From NCBI RefSeq assembly GCF_007859915.1, contig NZ_SJPM01000001.1, positions 919,502-983,501 on the forward strand: a stretch of 64,000 nucleotides of DNA. Direction: 5' to 3'. Origin of the DNA: Neorhodopirellula pilleata (GTDB lineage Bacteria; Planctomycetota; Planctomycetia; Pirellulales; Pirellulaceae). Of the stretch, positions 38,201 through 46,893 are shown in pieces. The notes beneath the pieces were generated by a model that was not told the origin of the DNA, did no database searches, and saw only the letters and a program-made list of their open reading frames with translations. The translations under genes and the position numbers were made by a program. Position 1 is the stretch's first letter. The number at the start of each line of letters is the position of its first letter.

Positions 38201-38266
38201 CTGCGGTGCTATGTCCCCAAGGTTCTGCCCAAGGTTCTGTCTGCGGTGCTATGTCCCCAAGGTTCT
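38201..38266. repeat. REP-like direct repeat upstream of the transposase
   Basis: CTGCGGTGCTATGTCCCCAA occurs at 38201 and again at 38241, each followed by GGTTCT, with 14 bases between. The ATGTCCCCAAG part is the inverse of the motif in the tandem repeat at 36651-36915. Confidence 0.8.
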
Positions 38267-38268
38267 CT

Positions 38269-38607
38269 GAATTGACACACGAATTTGCCGCACGGATCGG
38301 ACAAGAGTACTGTGAACACGTTCGTCGTTCGATTATCGACGTTGATGAGATCGGGAAGAATGAGATGTTTCGTTTTACGGACAAGATGCCGACGAACTTT
38401 TGGCACATGGGATTGATCGCTCGAGTATTGCCCAACGCCAAGATCATTCATGTCCGTCGTGATCCGATGGACGTTTTCGTCTCATGCTTCAAGCAAAACT
38501 TGACGTGGCCGTTTTGTGATCTGCAGGCGATTGTCCGGTATCACGCCGCTTATTTGAAAATCATGGAGTATTGGAATCTCGTCCGTCGGAGCTTGGCGGA
38601 AGTATGA
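38269..38607 (+). pseudogene. Sulfotransferase fragment cut by the REP repeat
   Basis: The frame encodes DVDEIGKNEMFRFTDKMPTN, then FWHMGLIARVLPNAKIIHVR, RDPMDVFVSC and a YHAAYLKIMEYWN helix, matching the middle of TPR-type sulfotransferases including the 3'-PAPS contact region (HVRRDPMDVFVSC). Both the 5' PAPS-binding loop and the C-terminal third are missing: the frame enters the REP sequence upstream and stops at 38607. A remnant of a larger gene. Confidence 0.65.
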
Positions 38608-38767
38608 GAAGGTACTGCTGGCAACATTGGGTAAAAAACAGATCGGAACGCAGGTCAGTTCGCCGTAGCCGTTGTGATATAAACGAAGGCAGACTTTTTC
38701 GAGGCGAGTCGATATTCGTTGCTGTTTTGGTATCGCCATAGAGGATCAGACACCTTTTCGAAAGAAA

Positions 38768-39772
38768 CTATGGCTTCGTTCCCACCATCAAGCCGAGCCC
38801 CAAACGGCTTGCCGCGATGAAGGTAAACTGCACGCCGGTGAATCCGGCACGCTCGATCCGCGATTGCGCGGCGGCCAAGTCAGGAACGTTCCCGTGATGG
38901 GTTTGAACTTGCATGCGGAGTGCTTCGAGCGATTCCGCGAGCGACGGACGGTGGGGGCCTCGGAATGAATCGATGACGATCAGTTTGCCACCCTCCTTGA
39001 GCGTGTCGTGACATCGCCGTAGTACCGTTTCGATTTGATTGTCGGCCAAACTGTGAAGCCGCTGCGCGACGACAACCAAGTCGAACGTGTCTGCCTTCAA
39101 GGAACACGTCAACAAATCACCGACCTGGGTTGAAAACCGCTCGCCTAGGCCGATGGAAGTAGCCGTTGATTTTGCCGCCACGAGTGCCGGTTCGGTATCG
39201 ATCGCGGTGATTTGCAATAATGGGTCGCGAAAACCCATCGCGCAGCTCCAAACCGCCGATCCACATCCGAGGTCGAGCAATTCCAATGCGGCTACCTCGG
39301 CTTCGGGAGAATCTTCCTCCGGCGGTCCCAAGTTCAAGATCTCGGCGACCTGCATCGCGGCCGGCGTATGAACCCACTGGGTCGCCGCGATCGAATCAAA
39401 ACGCTGCTGAGGAACCTCGTCATCGGCGACCCGATCGACTGTCGGGCGGTCTGTTTTCAATGTATCGGCCAATTGCTCCCACGTCGCATCGTCTAAGTCA
39501 GCGTCGTATTGGCACAACAGTCTGGCCGTCGACGACAACGCGTAGTCTTCCTGGTACTGTTCGATGATCCCGATCGCGATCAACGATTCGATCAACAGCA
39601 ACAACCGGTCCGGCGCGATCTGCAGGTTTTCGGCGAGCGCCGGTAATGTCTTTTGGCCTTCGGCGAGTTGGTCAAAAACACCCAATCGGCGACCGGCACG
39701 CAGCACGTGCGACGTCGCATTGATCGTCATCAATTCTTGATAATGGTCTAACGTGCGATCTTGCGCAGACAT
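38768..39772 (-). CDS. SAM-dependent methyltransferase, O-methyltransferase-like
   Basis: About 334 residues. The N-terminal 100 residues form a winged-helix dimerisation region (TSHVLRAGRRLGVFDQLAEG, LPALAENLQIAPDRL) as in plant-type and bacterial O-methyltransferases. The Rossmann part has motif I LELLDLGCGSAVWS, motif II ITAIDTEPAL, FDLVVVAQRLHSL, and LKEGGKLIVIDSFRG. The substrate is not deducible. It is 63 bp downstream of trpB on the same strand and may be cotranscribed. Confidence 0.82.
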   Translation of the reverse strand: MSAQDRTLDHYQELMTINATSHVLRAGRRLGVFDQLAEGQKTLPALAENLQIAPDRLLLLIESLIAIGIIEQYQEDYALSSTARLLCQYDADLDDATWEQLADTLKTDRPTVDRVADDEVPQQRFDSIAATQWVHTPAAMQVAEILNLGPPEEDSPEAEVAALELLDLGCGSAVWSCAMGFRDPLLQITAIDTEPALVAAKSTATSIGLGERFSTQVGDLLTCSLKADTFDLVVVAQRLHSLADNQIETVLRRCHDTLKEGGKLIVIDSFRGPHRPSLAESLEALRMQVQTHHGNVPDLAAAQSRIERAGFTGVQFTFIAASRLGLGLMVGTKP

Positions 39773-39835
39773 GGATTCTTCCTTGAGGATCGAAGAAGGC
39801 GTCAGGTGAAAGGGACGCGGGCGAAAAAAAGCGGA

Positions 39836-41062
39836 CTACCAATCTTCGCCACGAAGTCGGGCGATTTCCATCGCGTCTTTGTCACCACGACCGGACAAAC
39901 AGATCACCAAGTGTTGCTTTTCGGACATCGTCGCGGCCACTTCGATCGCTTTGGCGACCGCGTGGGCGGTTTCCAATGCACATAAAATGCCTTCGGTCGT
40001 GGCGAGTCGTTCGAACGCCTTCATGGCTTCGTCGTCGCGGCAGTCGATGTAATCGACCCGATGGGTGTCTTTCCAATAACTGTGCTCCGGTCCAACGCCT
40101 GGATAATCCAAGCCGGCGCTCATCGAATGAACATCGCATGTCTGGCCGTCTTCATCCTGCATCACGTAGCTGTAGCTGCCGTGCAGCACTCCGGGACTGC
40201 CGTAGGAGAGCGGCGAGGCGTGATCGCCATCCGCGTTGGACCGCCCGCCCGCTTCGACGCCGACCATCCGCACGCCTTCGTCTTCGACGAACGGATAAAA
40301 CATCCCGGCCGCGTTGGAGCCGCCGCCCACGCACGCGACGACGCAATCGGGCAATCGGTCGAACGAGTCTCGGCACTGTTCGCGTGTCTCACGACCGATG
40401 ATCGCTTGAAAATCACGCACCATCATCGGAAAAGGGTGCGGACCGATCACGCTGCCGATGATGTAATGCGTGTTCTCGACCGACGCCATCCAATCTCGCA
40501 TCGCCTCGTTGACCGCATCACGAAGGGTTCGCGATCCGCTTTCGACGGGGCTGATGGTTGCTCCCATCAACTTCATGCTGAAGACGTTCGGTTTTTGTCG
40601 GCGAATGTCTTCGGCCCCCATGTAGACCGTGCAAGGCAATCCGAAGTGAGCGCACGCGGTGGCGCTGGCGACGCCGTGTTGTCCGGCACCCGTCTCGGCG
40701 ATCACGCGGGTCTTGCCCATTCGCAAGGTCAGCAGGGCTTGGCCGAGCGTGTTGTTGATCTTGTGCGCGCCGGTGTGATTGAGGTCTTCGCGTTTGAGCC
40801 AAATCTGGGCCCCGCCGACCGAATCGGACAATCGTTTGGCATGATACAGCGGGCTGGGGCGACCCACGAAGGTTTTCAACAAACCATCGAGTTCGCGTTG
40901 AAATTCAGGGTCACGCTTGGCGTTGTCGTACTCTTGAGACAGTTCATCGAGGGCTCGCGTGAGCGTCTCCGGAACGAATCGCCCCCCGAAGTCACCGAAC
41001 CGACCTTGCGGGTCAGGGACTTGTGCGGACGCGTGGGCGGTGGCGGAATCGGCGATACTCAT
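39836..41062 (-). CDS. trpB: Tryptophan synthase beta chain
   Basis: Condenses indole with L-serine using PLP. About 408 residues, normal for TrpB1. [15 protein letters not shown] opens the fold; the PLP lysine is K101 in [23 protein letters not shown] and [13 protein letters not shown] complete the cofactor site, and LSGRGDKD is the C-terminal signature. ATG 41062 lies 117 bp from the divergent DUF429-like gene. No trpA is adjacent in the window, which is common in planctomycetes with scattered trp genes. Confidence 0.96.
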   Translation of the reverse strand: MSIADSATAHASAQVPDPQGRFGDFGGRFVPETLTRALDELSQEYDNAKRDPEFQRELDGLLKTFVGRPSPLYHAKRLSDSVGGAQIWLKREDLNHTGAHKINNTLGQALLTLRMGKTRVIAETGAGQHGVASATACAHFGLPCTVYMGAEDIRRQKPNVFSMKLMGATISPVESGSRTLRDAVNEAMRDWMASVENTHYIIGSVIGPHPFPMMVRDFQAIIGRETREQCRDSFDRLPDCVVACVGGGSNAAGMFYPFVEDEGVRMVGVEAGGRSNADGDHASPLSYGSPGVLHGSYSYVMQDEDGQTCDVHSMSAGLDYPGVGPEHSYWKDTHRVDYIDCRDDEAMKAFERLATTEGILCALETAHAVAKAIEVAATMSEKQHLVICLSGRGDKDAMEIARLRGEDW

Positions 41063-41179
41063 GAAGGGGGTTTCGCAGTGGGTAAAGAATGGGGAGTCGC
41101 AACAGGGATGTGGATGACTTACAAGCCGATACGGGGCGTTTTCATGTTTGTTTAACCGATTGTCACTGGAGAAGAAAAC

Positions 41180-42076
41180 TTGGTCAACGCGAACGAGCGT
41201 CCGTTTAGTACTTTTCGACCGCGAAACGTCTTCGGCGTCGACTTCAGCGGCGCCCGACTGGCCGGCAAGAACGCGTGGATCGCCGAGTTGAACGTGATCG
41301 GAGATCCCGGCCAGACGACCTCGCCTCCGCTGAAATTAAACGACCTCCGCCCCCTCGGCCGGGCCGCCGGGGACGACGAACGGGACGTCGTATGCCGATT
41401 CCTGGCCGATTCGATCCTCGCCAGCCATGACGCCCTGTGGGGGATGGACTTTCCGTTCGGATTGCCGATCGAATTGGGATTGGATGATTGGCCGTCCCAA
41501 CTGGAGCACGTTCGCTCGCACGACGGTGATGCCAAGTCGTATGGTCGCGATCTCGTTAAAACCGCCCAGCTTGTTGGCAATGCCATGCACATCCGCCGGT
41601 TAACCGATTCGGAAACCAAGACGCCGTTTGATTGTTATCACTACCGGATCATCTACCAAACGTTTCATGGGATGCGTGATGTGCTGGCCCGGGTCGCCGG
41701 CCAAGACGCGACCGCCGTGATGCCGTTTGAGGCTCATGCGTGGCGAGCCAAGTCCCCGGTCCGCCGGGTCGTGGTCGAAGCGTGCCCGTCCTCGACGCTC
41801 AAACGATGGTCACTGCCGCATCAAAATTACAAACAACCCGGCGATCAACCTCCCGACGCGGTCCGCCGTCGAACGCGGCGGGCGATCTTAAAAGTCTTGA
41901 GTTCATCGGTCGAAATCTCGGATCACCGCTGGCGGGTGATGATGAACAATCCCGGCGGCGATGCGATTGACGCCGTGTTGGCTGGCGTCGGCGCGTGGCA
42001 GTCGTGGTACCGCGATGACCACTCCGCGATCGCCAACCACGAACGATACCCGATCGAAGGTCGGGTCTATTGTTGA
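41180..42076 (+). CDS. DUF429-like protein, predicted RNase H-fold nuclease
   Basis: About 298 residues starting at TTG 41180 with GGAGAAG upstream. The opening [18 protein letters not shown] and the later [15 protein letters not shown] fit the two acidic strands of the DUF429 family, whose fold is RNase H-like. [14 protein letters not shown] and [15 protein letters not shown] match the rest of that family plan. No partner system is nearby. It converges with dnaA, with only 3 bp between the two stop codons. Family assignment from memory, function unproven. Confidence 0.65.
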   Translation: MVNANERPFSTFRPRNVFGVDFSGARLAGKNAWIAELNVIGDPGQTTSPPLKLNDLRPLGRAAGDDERDVVCRFLADSILASHDALWGMDFPFGLPIELGLDDWPSQLEHVRSHDGDAKSYGRDLVKTAQLVGNAMHIRRLTDSETKTPFDCYHYRIIYQTFHGMRDVLARVAGQDATAVMPFEAHAWRAKSPVRRVVVEACPSSTLKRWSLPHQNYKQPGDQPPDAVRRRTRRAILKVLSSSVEISDHRWRVMMNNPGGDAIDAVLAGVGAWQSWYRDDHSAIANHERYPIEGRVYC

Positions 42077-42079
42077 GTT

Positions 42080-43237
42080 CTACTCTGTCAGACGCTCGGT
42101 GATTTGGTCGGCGGTGCGGCGGAGCGTGGCGTCTTCGTCGAACGCGGATTCGATTTTGCGAATCGAGTGCAAGACGGTCGAGTGGTCTCGACCACCGAAC
42201 GCATCGCCGATTTGCGTCAAACTGGATTCGGTCATCTGCCGCGACAGGTACATCGCTAATGACCGGGCTCGCACGATGTTTTGACGACGTGAACCGCTTC
42301 GCATGTCCGACGACTTGACGCCCAAGTGGCGGGCCACGGCGGAAGTGATCGACTTGATCGAAATCTCTTCCTTGGCACCCACCTTGCCGATCGCCGATTC
42401 GATCGCTTCGACGCAAACCGGCGACTCGTTCATGCGGCACCACATCGCGACCTGCTTGACGGCCGCATCCAATTCACGCACCGTGACGGCCGCATCCAAT
42501 CCTCCATCGAGCAACCGCCACGAATCCGGATCACTATCGGGCAAGTGAGCCATCATCAATTCACGCAAAATCGCGTGACGCGTTTCGCCTTCGGGCGGAT
42601 GCAAGGTGACGGTCAATCCGGGCAACGTGCGACTGACCAACGGTGAACGCAAACCACGGATCTCCGACGGTAAACGCCGGCAGGTGACGATCGTGATGCG
42701 TCCGGCCGCGTCGCGAGCTTCCAAGCGTGCGGCGAGTTCTTCTTGCGCGGGGGCTTTGTCGGCGATCGCGTGCAAATCATCGATCACCCACACGACCGCT
42801 TCGTCAAGCCGACGGCGCATCCGAGGCATGTCTTTGGAATCGATCGACGAAGCGAACTCGCGGGCGAAGTCGATCGCCGGTTGATACAAGACTCGCGACG
42901 AGAGCACTTTGCTGGTGACGCCCGGGTTCCCGTCGCTCGCCGTTTCGGCGTCCGCGTTGATCGAATCCCAAATCGAATTGATCCCGATGCGTTGGGCGAT
43001 GTGAAGCGCCAGGGTCGTCTTGCCGACGCCCGAAGGGCCGACCAACAACAACGGCCGAGCGACTTCGATTAACGGTTCGACCGAGTGATCGCAAACATAT
43101 CCAGCCAAGCGGTTTTCGCGGCCGTAATAAAACAACGGAGTGACCGGTTGCACCACCGGCGTCTCGCGTCGTCGACGCCGGAGCGACGGACGCTCCAACG
43201 CGAACGAGGAAACGGTGGTGGGAGTCGGTGCGACCAT
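42080..43237 (-). CDS. dnaA: Chromosomal replication initiator DnaA, short divergent form
   Basis: About 385 residues. AAA+ core: Walker A LLVGPSGVGKTTLAL, Walker B VVWVIDDLHAI, sensor-1-like TIVTCRRLP. Domain IV: SITSAVARHLGVKSSDMRSG, IVRARSLAMYLSRQMTESSL, and the DnaA-box reader GGRDHSTVLHSIRKI. The usual N-terminal oligomerisation domain I is missing or reduced to about 35 basic residues before the core (LFYYGRENRLAGY). The start MVAPTPTT at 43237 is the first in frame. The gene sits next to a cysteine desulfurase, not dnaN. A second initiator elsewhere in the genome cannot be excluded. Confidence 0.85.
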   Translation of the reverse strand: MVAPTPTTVSSFALERPSLRRRRRETPVVQPVTPLFYYGRENRLAGYVCDHSVEPLIEVARPLLLVGPSGVGKTTLALHIAQRIGINSIWDSINADAETASDGNPGVTSKVLSSRVLYQPAIDFAREFASSIDSKDMPRMRRRLDEAVVWVIDDLHAIADKAPAQEELAARLEARDAAGRITIVTCRRLPSEIRGLRSPLVSRTLPGLTVTLHPPEGETRHAILRELMMAHLPDSDPDSWRLLDGGLDAAVTVRELDAAVKQVAMWCRMNESPVCVEAIESAIGKVGAKEEISIKSITSAVARHLGVKSSDMRSGSRRQNIVRARSLAMYLSRQMTESSLTQIGDAFGGRDHSTVLHSIRKIESAFDEDATLRRTADQITERLTE

Positions 43238-43351
43238 TGATTGACGAATGAAGATTGAAGATTGACGATTGAGCGAGGCCTTAGCGGATGTCGCCGAGCC
43301 TCCTTCACCGGGCCTGCATTAGTTTACGCAAAACTCGCCAAACTAGCCATC

Positions 43352-43372
43352 TTTTCCACTTAGTTTTCCACA
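43352..43372 (+). promoter_or_regulatory. Two DnaA-box-like sequences upstream of dnaA
   Basis: TTTTCCACT (43352-43360) and TTTTCCACA (43364-43372); the second fits the consensus TTWTNCACA exactly. They straddle the 3' end of the cysteine desulfurase gene, 115-135 bp before dnaA. Too few for an origin; an autoregulatory site is possible, chance not excluded. Confidence 0.25.
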
Positions 43373-44568
43373 ATTCGAACGGCTGTTCGGGTACTGAATT
43401 TTCGGGAAACCAGCTCGATCGCTCTAGCAATCTCTTCCTCGGTGGAAAACTTTGACATCCCGAACCTTAAGGCCGAGTCGATCGCCGGTTTACCGGCCCG
43501 CATCGCCGTCAACACGTGGCTCGGCGGGCTGCTGCCGCTGCTGCACGCCGAGCCGCTGCTGCAGGCGACGCCGGCCATGTCCAAACTCATCAGCATTTCT
43601 TGGCGATCGGCGCCGATGAACGACATACACGAGGTCGACGGCAATCGTTCGCTGGCATGCGAACCGTGGATTTCGATCTCGGGATGGCGTTTTTGAAGTT
43701 CTTGTTCAAATTGGTCACGTAGACGGGACATTTTGGCGGCGGCGGCCGGCTGCTCGGCCACGGCGAGCTCCGTCGCGGTCGCGGCGGCGATCACCAACGG
43801 CACCGGCTCGGTCCCCGGCCGCGTGCCTAGTTGCTGTTCGCCACCGAAAAGCGAGGGTCGCAATTCGATGCCGCTGCGGAGCCACAAAAACCCGACGCCG
43901 ACCGGGCCGTGGAACTTGTGCGGCGTGAACGTCGCCGCATCGATGCCCAACTCCTGGAAATTGACGGGGACTTTACCGATCGATTGGGTGGCATCGACGT
44001 GGATCGGAATCCCAGCGGCCCGGCAGATCGCGGCGGCTTCGACGATCGGCTCAATCACGCCGGTTTCGTTGTTGGCGGACATGATGGAAACCAAGCCGAC
44101 GTCATGCCCGGCGCTGCGATGTTGTTCGATTAGGGCCTGCAAATGTTCCAGTTTCACGACGCCGTGGCGATCGACGTCGATCAAGCCGACCGGTCGCGAC
44201 GAGGGGCCGTCACTCAATCGCTTCACAGCCGCCAAGACGCTCGGATGCTCGATCGCGCTGACCAGAACCGCCGTCCGGACGAGGTTGCCCGGATCGGGGT
44301 CGCCGATGCCAAAGATCGCCGCATTGTTGGCTTCCGTTCCTCCACTGGTCACGATCAACCGGTCGGCCCCCACGCGGGTCAAATCGCTGCCCAGGGCGCG
44401 AGCGATTCGGTCCAAGGCCGCATCGAGTTTCGCCCGCGCCCGTTGACCGACCTGATGTTGGCTCGATGCGTTAAGCGGCCCAGCGGCGAGGGCGTCGGCG
44501 AGTACGTCGGCGACGCGTGGATCGATGGCGGTGGTGGCGTTGTTGTCGAGATAAATCACAGGAATCAA
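43360..44568 (-). CDS. Cysteine desulfurase (NifS/IscS family)
   Basis: Takes sulfur from L-cysteine for Fe-S clusters and thio-cofactors. About 402 residues. VIYLDNNATT opens the protein; TSGGTEANNAA binds the PLP phosphate; the PLP lysine is in FTPHKFHGPVG; VACSSGSACSSGSSPPSHVL holds the persulfide Cys, in the NifS-like spacing. TTG 44568 is the first start and overlaps the stop of the upstream gene; GTG 44559 (giving MIYLDNN) is the more usual NifS start. No iscU or other Fe-S scaffold gene is adjacent. Confidence 0.92.
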   Translation of the reverse strand: MIPVIYLDNNATTAIDPRVADVLADALAAGPLNASSQHQVGQRARAKLDAALDRIARALGSDLTRVGADRLIVTSGGTEANNAAIFGIGDPDPGNLVRTAVLVSAIEHPSVLAAVKRLSDGPSSRPVGLIDVDRHGVVKLEHLQALIEQHRSAGHDVGLVSIMSANNETGVIEPIVEAAAICRAAGIPIHVDATQSIGKVPVNFQELGIDAATFTPHKFHGPVGVGFLWLRSGIELRPSLFGGEQQLGTRPGTEPVPLVIAAATATELAVAEQPAAAAKMSRLRDQFEQELQKRHPEIEIHGSHASERLPSTSCMSFIGADRQEMLMSLDMAGVACSSGSACSSGSSPPSHVLTAMRAGKPAIDSALRFGMSKFSTEEEIARAIELVSRKFSTRTAVRIVEN

Positions 44569-45252
44569 TCAAGTCGGCGGCAAAGGTGTTAAGTCCGATG
44601 CCGCTTCGGCTGCCAATGCGTCGGCCAGGTCATCTTGTCCGGCGTCGCGCATGTCCCGAATCAGGCTTTTGTATTCCTCCTGCAAATAACCACGAACCAG
44701 CGATCGCAGCGTCGCCGGATTCTCGCTTTGACGGACGATCTCAAACAGACGCGGCAACAAGATGTAAAGTTCTCTCTCGGCCAGTTTCCCGATCGTCGGC
44801 CAGAGTTCCTTGGCCATCTCGGGATGATCGTTGGTCCACGTTTTCCAGTACGAGTCCCCGCCGGCGTGGTATCGCAATTGTTTCATCAACAACGCCGCGT
44901 CGTCATGGACCGGCTCGCCTCCGCCGTTTTTCAGCGAAACCAAATGCCAGAGTGTTGGTTCACCCGGCGGTGGCGTGATCAGATTCTTTTGGGTCAGTGT
45001 CAGCGCCGTCATCGGCGTCGAAGTGTCGCGGCGAATCGGGGTGATCTGCCAGTGAATCAGCGGAATCTCGTAAAAAGTGAACGTTCGTGACCGAAAATGG
45101 GTGGGCGAAAACTCTTCGCCTTCGACATAGCCGCCCAAACGAACGATCAAAAACAGCACGCCGGCCAACACGACCGTAGAAATCAACAACACCCAGAACC
45201 GGGCCAATCCAGCGGCGCGGTGGGGCGGTTCGGGTTTGGCGGCGGCGTTCAT
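44569..45252 (-). CDS. Single-TM protein of unknown function
   Basis: About 227 residues. One TM helix (FWVLLISTVVLAGVLFLIV) near residues 19-37 follows a short cytoplasmic tail; the remainder is extracytoplasmic, with a beta-like first half (FTFYEIPLIHWQITPI) and a helical C-terminus. No motif recognised. Its stop overlaps the start of the cysteine desulfurase gene, so the two are probably coupled. Divergent from scpB. Confidence 0.7.
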   Translation of the reverse strand: MNAAAKPEPPHRAAGLARFWVLLISTVVLAGVLFLIVRLGGYVEGEEFSPTHFRSRTFTFYEIPLIHWQITPIRRDTSTPMTALTLTQKNLITPPPGEPTLWHLVSLKNGGGEPVHDDAALLMKQLRYHAGGDSYWKTWTNDHPEMAKELWPTIGKLAERELYILLPRLFEIVRQSENPATLRSLVRGYLQEEYKSLIRDMRDAGQDDLADALAAEAASDLTPLPPT

Positions 45253-45331
45253 GTCGGCGAGTGGTAAGTCGGTTCGAGGAAACGTTCGGAATGGTCTGGT
45301 GACGTCGGGATCACTCGGGCATGATGATCGA

Positions 45332-46642
45332 ATGACTCCTTATTCTGCACCCTGGCGACGCTCGATGCGATGGCACCGATCCAATTCGTTGCCGGGGCCC
45401 CTTTCTGCGACGAATGGCGGCTCTTGGCTCGCTGCCGATTCGATCCTTCGAACCGCCGTAAGACTCCGCGTCTCGACTCGGACGGCTGGGACAAAGAGTC
45501 TATCGGATCGACCGGAAAATCATGACGGTGATGTCGCTCAGGCACGCGATTCGCGGGAGCCGCTCGATCGCGGGTTGGCCCGATGCCGGGTAGAAGCATT
45601 GTTGCTGATCGCCAAATCGCCGCTAAACTACCGGCGACTGGCGTCTTTGGCGGATTTAGAGGATGCCACCCAGGCGAGGACCCTGGTGGCGGAGTTAAAC
45701 GATTTATACGATTCCAACGGTCGAGGAATTCGAATCGAGCAAATTGCCGGAGGCAGCCGAATGATGACCCGAGCGGTGGTCAGTCCTTGGTTGAGGAAAC
45801 TAGGGGTTTTGCCGCCGGCGATTCGATTGAGTTGGCCGATGATGGAGACGCTCGCCATCGTTGCGTATCGCCAAGATGTCACGCGTGCGGACGTCGAAGC
45901 GGTACGAGGCGTTGCCTGTGGCGAGATCCTGCGTCAATTAATGTCGCTCGATTTAGTCAGGATCAGTGGACGTAGCGAAGACCTTGGCCGACCCTACCTT
46001 TACGGAACCACGAAACGTTTTTTACAAATTTGCGGATTGGCGTCGATAAACGCTCTTCCTGCGATTGACTCGCGAGGATTCTGTGATGATGTTTCTGGTT
46101 CTCCAGACGTCGCAGATTCAAGCGACGATTCCCCATTTCCCCCAAGCCAAGAATCGGACACCCGTTCCGGTTCGCCTGTTTCTAAGGAGTCTGACGTGAG
46201 TATCGCTTTGACCGACGCTCTCGCCACCGATTCGGTGTTGTCGACCTTCGCCACCACCACGGTCGGCGAATCCCTCGCCGCCCCCGTGGCAAGCCCGCTT
46301 GATCCTTCGGCCGTTACGGACCTCAGCGATGCGGTAGCCGTCATCGAAGACGAAGAAGACGACCTGTTCGAAAAAGGCCTCGAAGACGACGAAGAGGAAT
46401 TCGTCGACGACGACGAGGACTGGGATGACGACGACGAAGAGGACGACGAGGAAGAAGACGACCTCGAAGATGAGGATGAAAGCGAAGAGGACGAAGTCGA
46501 AGACGAAGCCGACGCGAGTTGGGAAGAAGTCGACGACGATGAAGCCGACGAAGATTGGGAAGATGAAGAAGAAGACGACGACGATTGGGAAGAGGACGAC
46601 GACGAGGAAGAAGAAGAAGAGGACGAGGAATGGGACGGCTAG
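45332..46642 (+). CDS. scpB: Segregation and condensation protein ScpB with long acidic tail
   Basis: Non-SMC subunit of the SMC condensin complex with ScpA. About 436 residues from ATG 45332; the frame is open to 45236. The ScpB tandem winged helices span about nt 45580-46040: VEALLLIAKSPLNYRRLASL, ELNDLYDSNGRGIRI, PPAIRLSWPMMETLAIVAYR, DLGRPYLYGTTKRFLQICGL. ScpB is normally 180-200 residues. Here a Ser/Asp linker is followed by about 100 residues almost wholly Asp, Glu and occasional Trp (from nt 46346). An in-frame GTG at 46196 with AAGGAG before it could start a separate acidic polypeptide. No scpA is seen in the window. Confidence 0.85.
   Translation: MTPYSAPWRRSMRWHRSNSLPGPLSATNGGSWLAADSILRTAVRLRVSTRTAGTKSLSDRPENHDGDVAQARDSREPLDRGLARCRVEALLLIAKSPLNYRRLASLADLEDATQARTLVAELNDLYDSNGRGIRIEQIAGGSRMMTRAVVSPWLRKLGVLPPAIRLSWPMMETLAIVAYRQDVTRADVEAVRGVACGEILRQLMSLDLVRISGRSEDLGRPYLYGTTKRFLQICGLASINALPAIDSRGFCDDVSGSPDVADSSDDSPFPPSQESDTRSGSPVSKESDVSIALTDALATDSVLSTFATTTVGESLAAPVASPLDPSAVTDLSDAVAVIEDEEDDLFEKGLEDDEEEFVDDDEDWDDDDEEDDEEEDDLEDEDESEEDEVEDEADASWEEVDDDEADEDWEDEEEDDDDWEEDDDEEEEEEDEEWDG
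46184..46198 (+). promoter_or_regulatory. Internal in-frame ribosome-binding site within scpB
   Basis: AAGGAG at 46184-46189 lies six bases before GTG at 46196, in the scpB frame and just before the acidic tail. If used, it would yield about 148 residues (opening VSIALTDALATDSV). It may also be chance. Confidence 0.35.
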
Positions 46643-46801
46643 TCCTCACTCGTTTACGAAAAACATCCATCCCAAATCTTGTTTCGCCATTTCGATTGGT
46701 TCGTGTAACGCGATAGCAATTCGAAGTGGCGTCGTTGATCCCATCGAAAAATTTTCGTCAAAGACTCGGTTTGCATTGGCGTCCTGGAATCAAACCTGAA
46801 T

Positions 46802-46855
46802 CGCAATTGTTCGATCGCTGAAAAAAAGTTTTTTCAGTTTGATCGTCAATTGTGC
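46802..46855. terminator. Bidirectional terminator between scpB and the giant RTX gene
   Basis: CGCAATTGTTCGATCGCTGA and the complement of TCAGTTTGATCGTCAATTGTG pair across AAAAAAAG/TTTTTT, giving a 50-bp imperfect stem with A and T runs on both sides. It lies between two convergent genes. Confidence 0.6.
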
Positions 46856-46893
46856 ATCGCTGAATTCCAGGACCAAAGCCCGTCAACCTTGGG

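Noticed and set aside
41839..42443. 214-codon minus-strand frame (41799-42443) across the dnaA/DUF429 junction
   Set aside because: Overlaps both identified genes in other frames and is dominated by Arg.
43238..43359. Replication origin next to dnaA
   Set aside because: At most two box-like sites, no AT-rich unwinding region, no dnaN; insufficient for an origin call.
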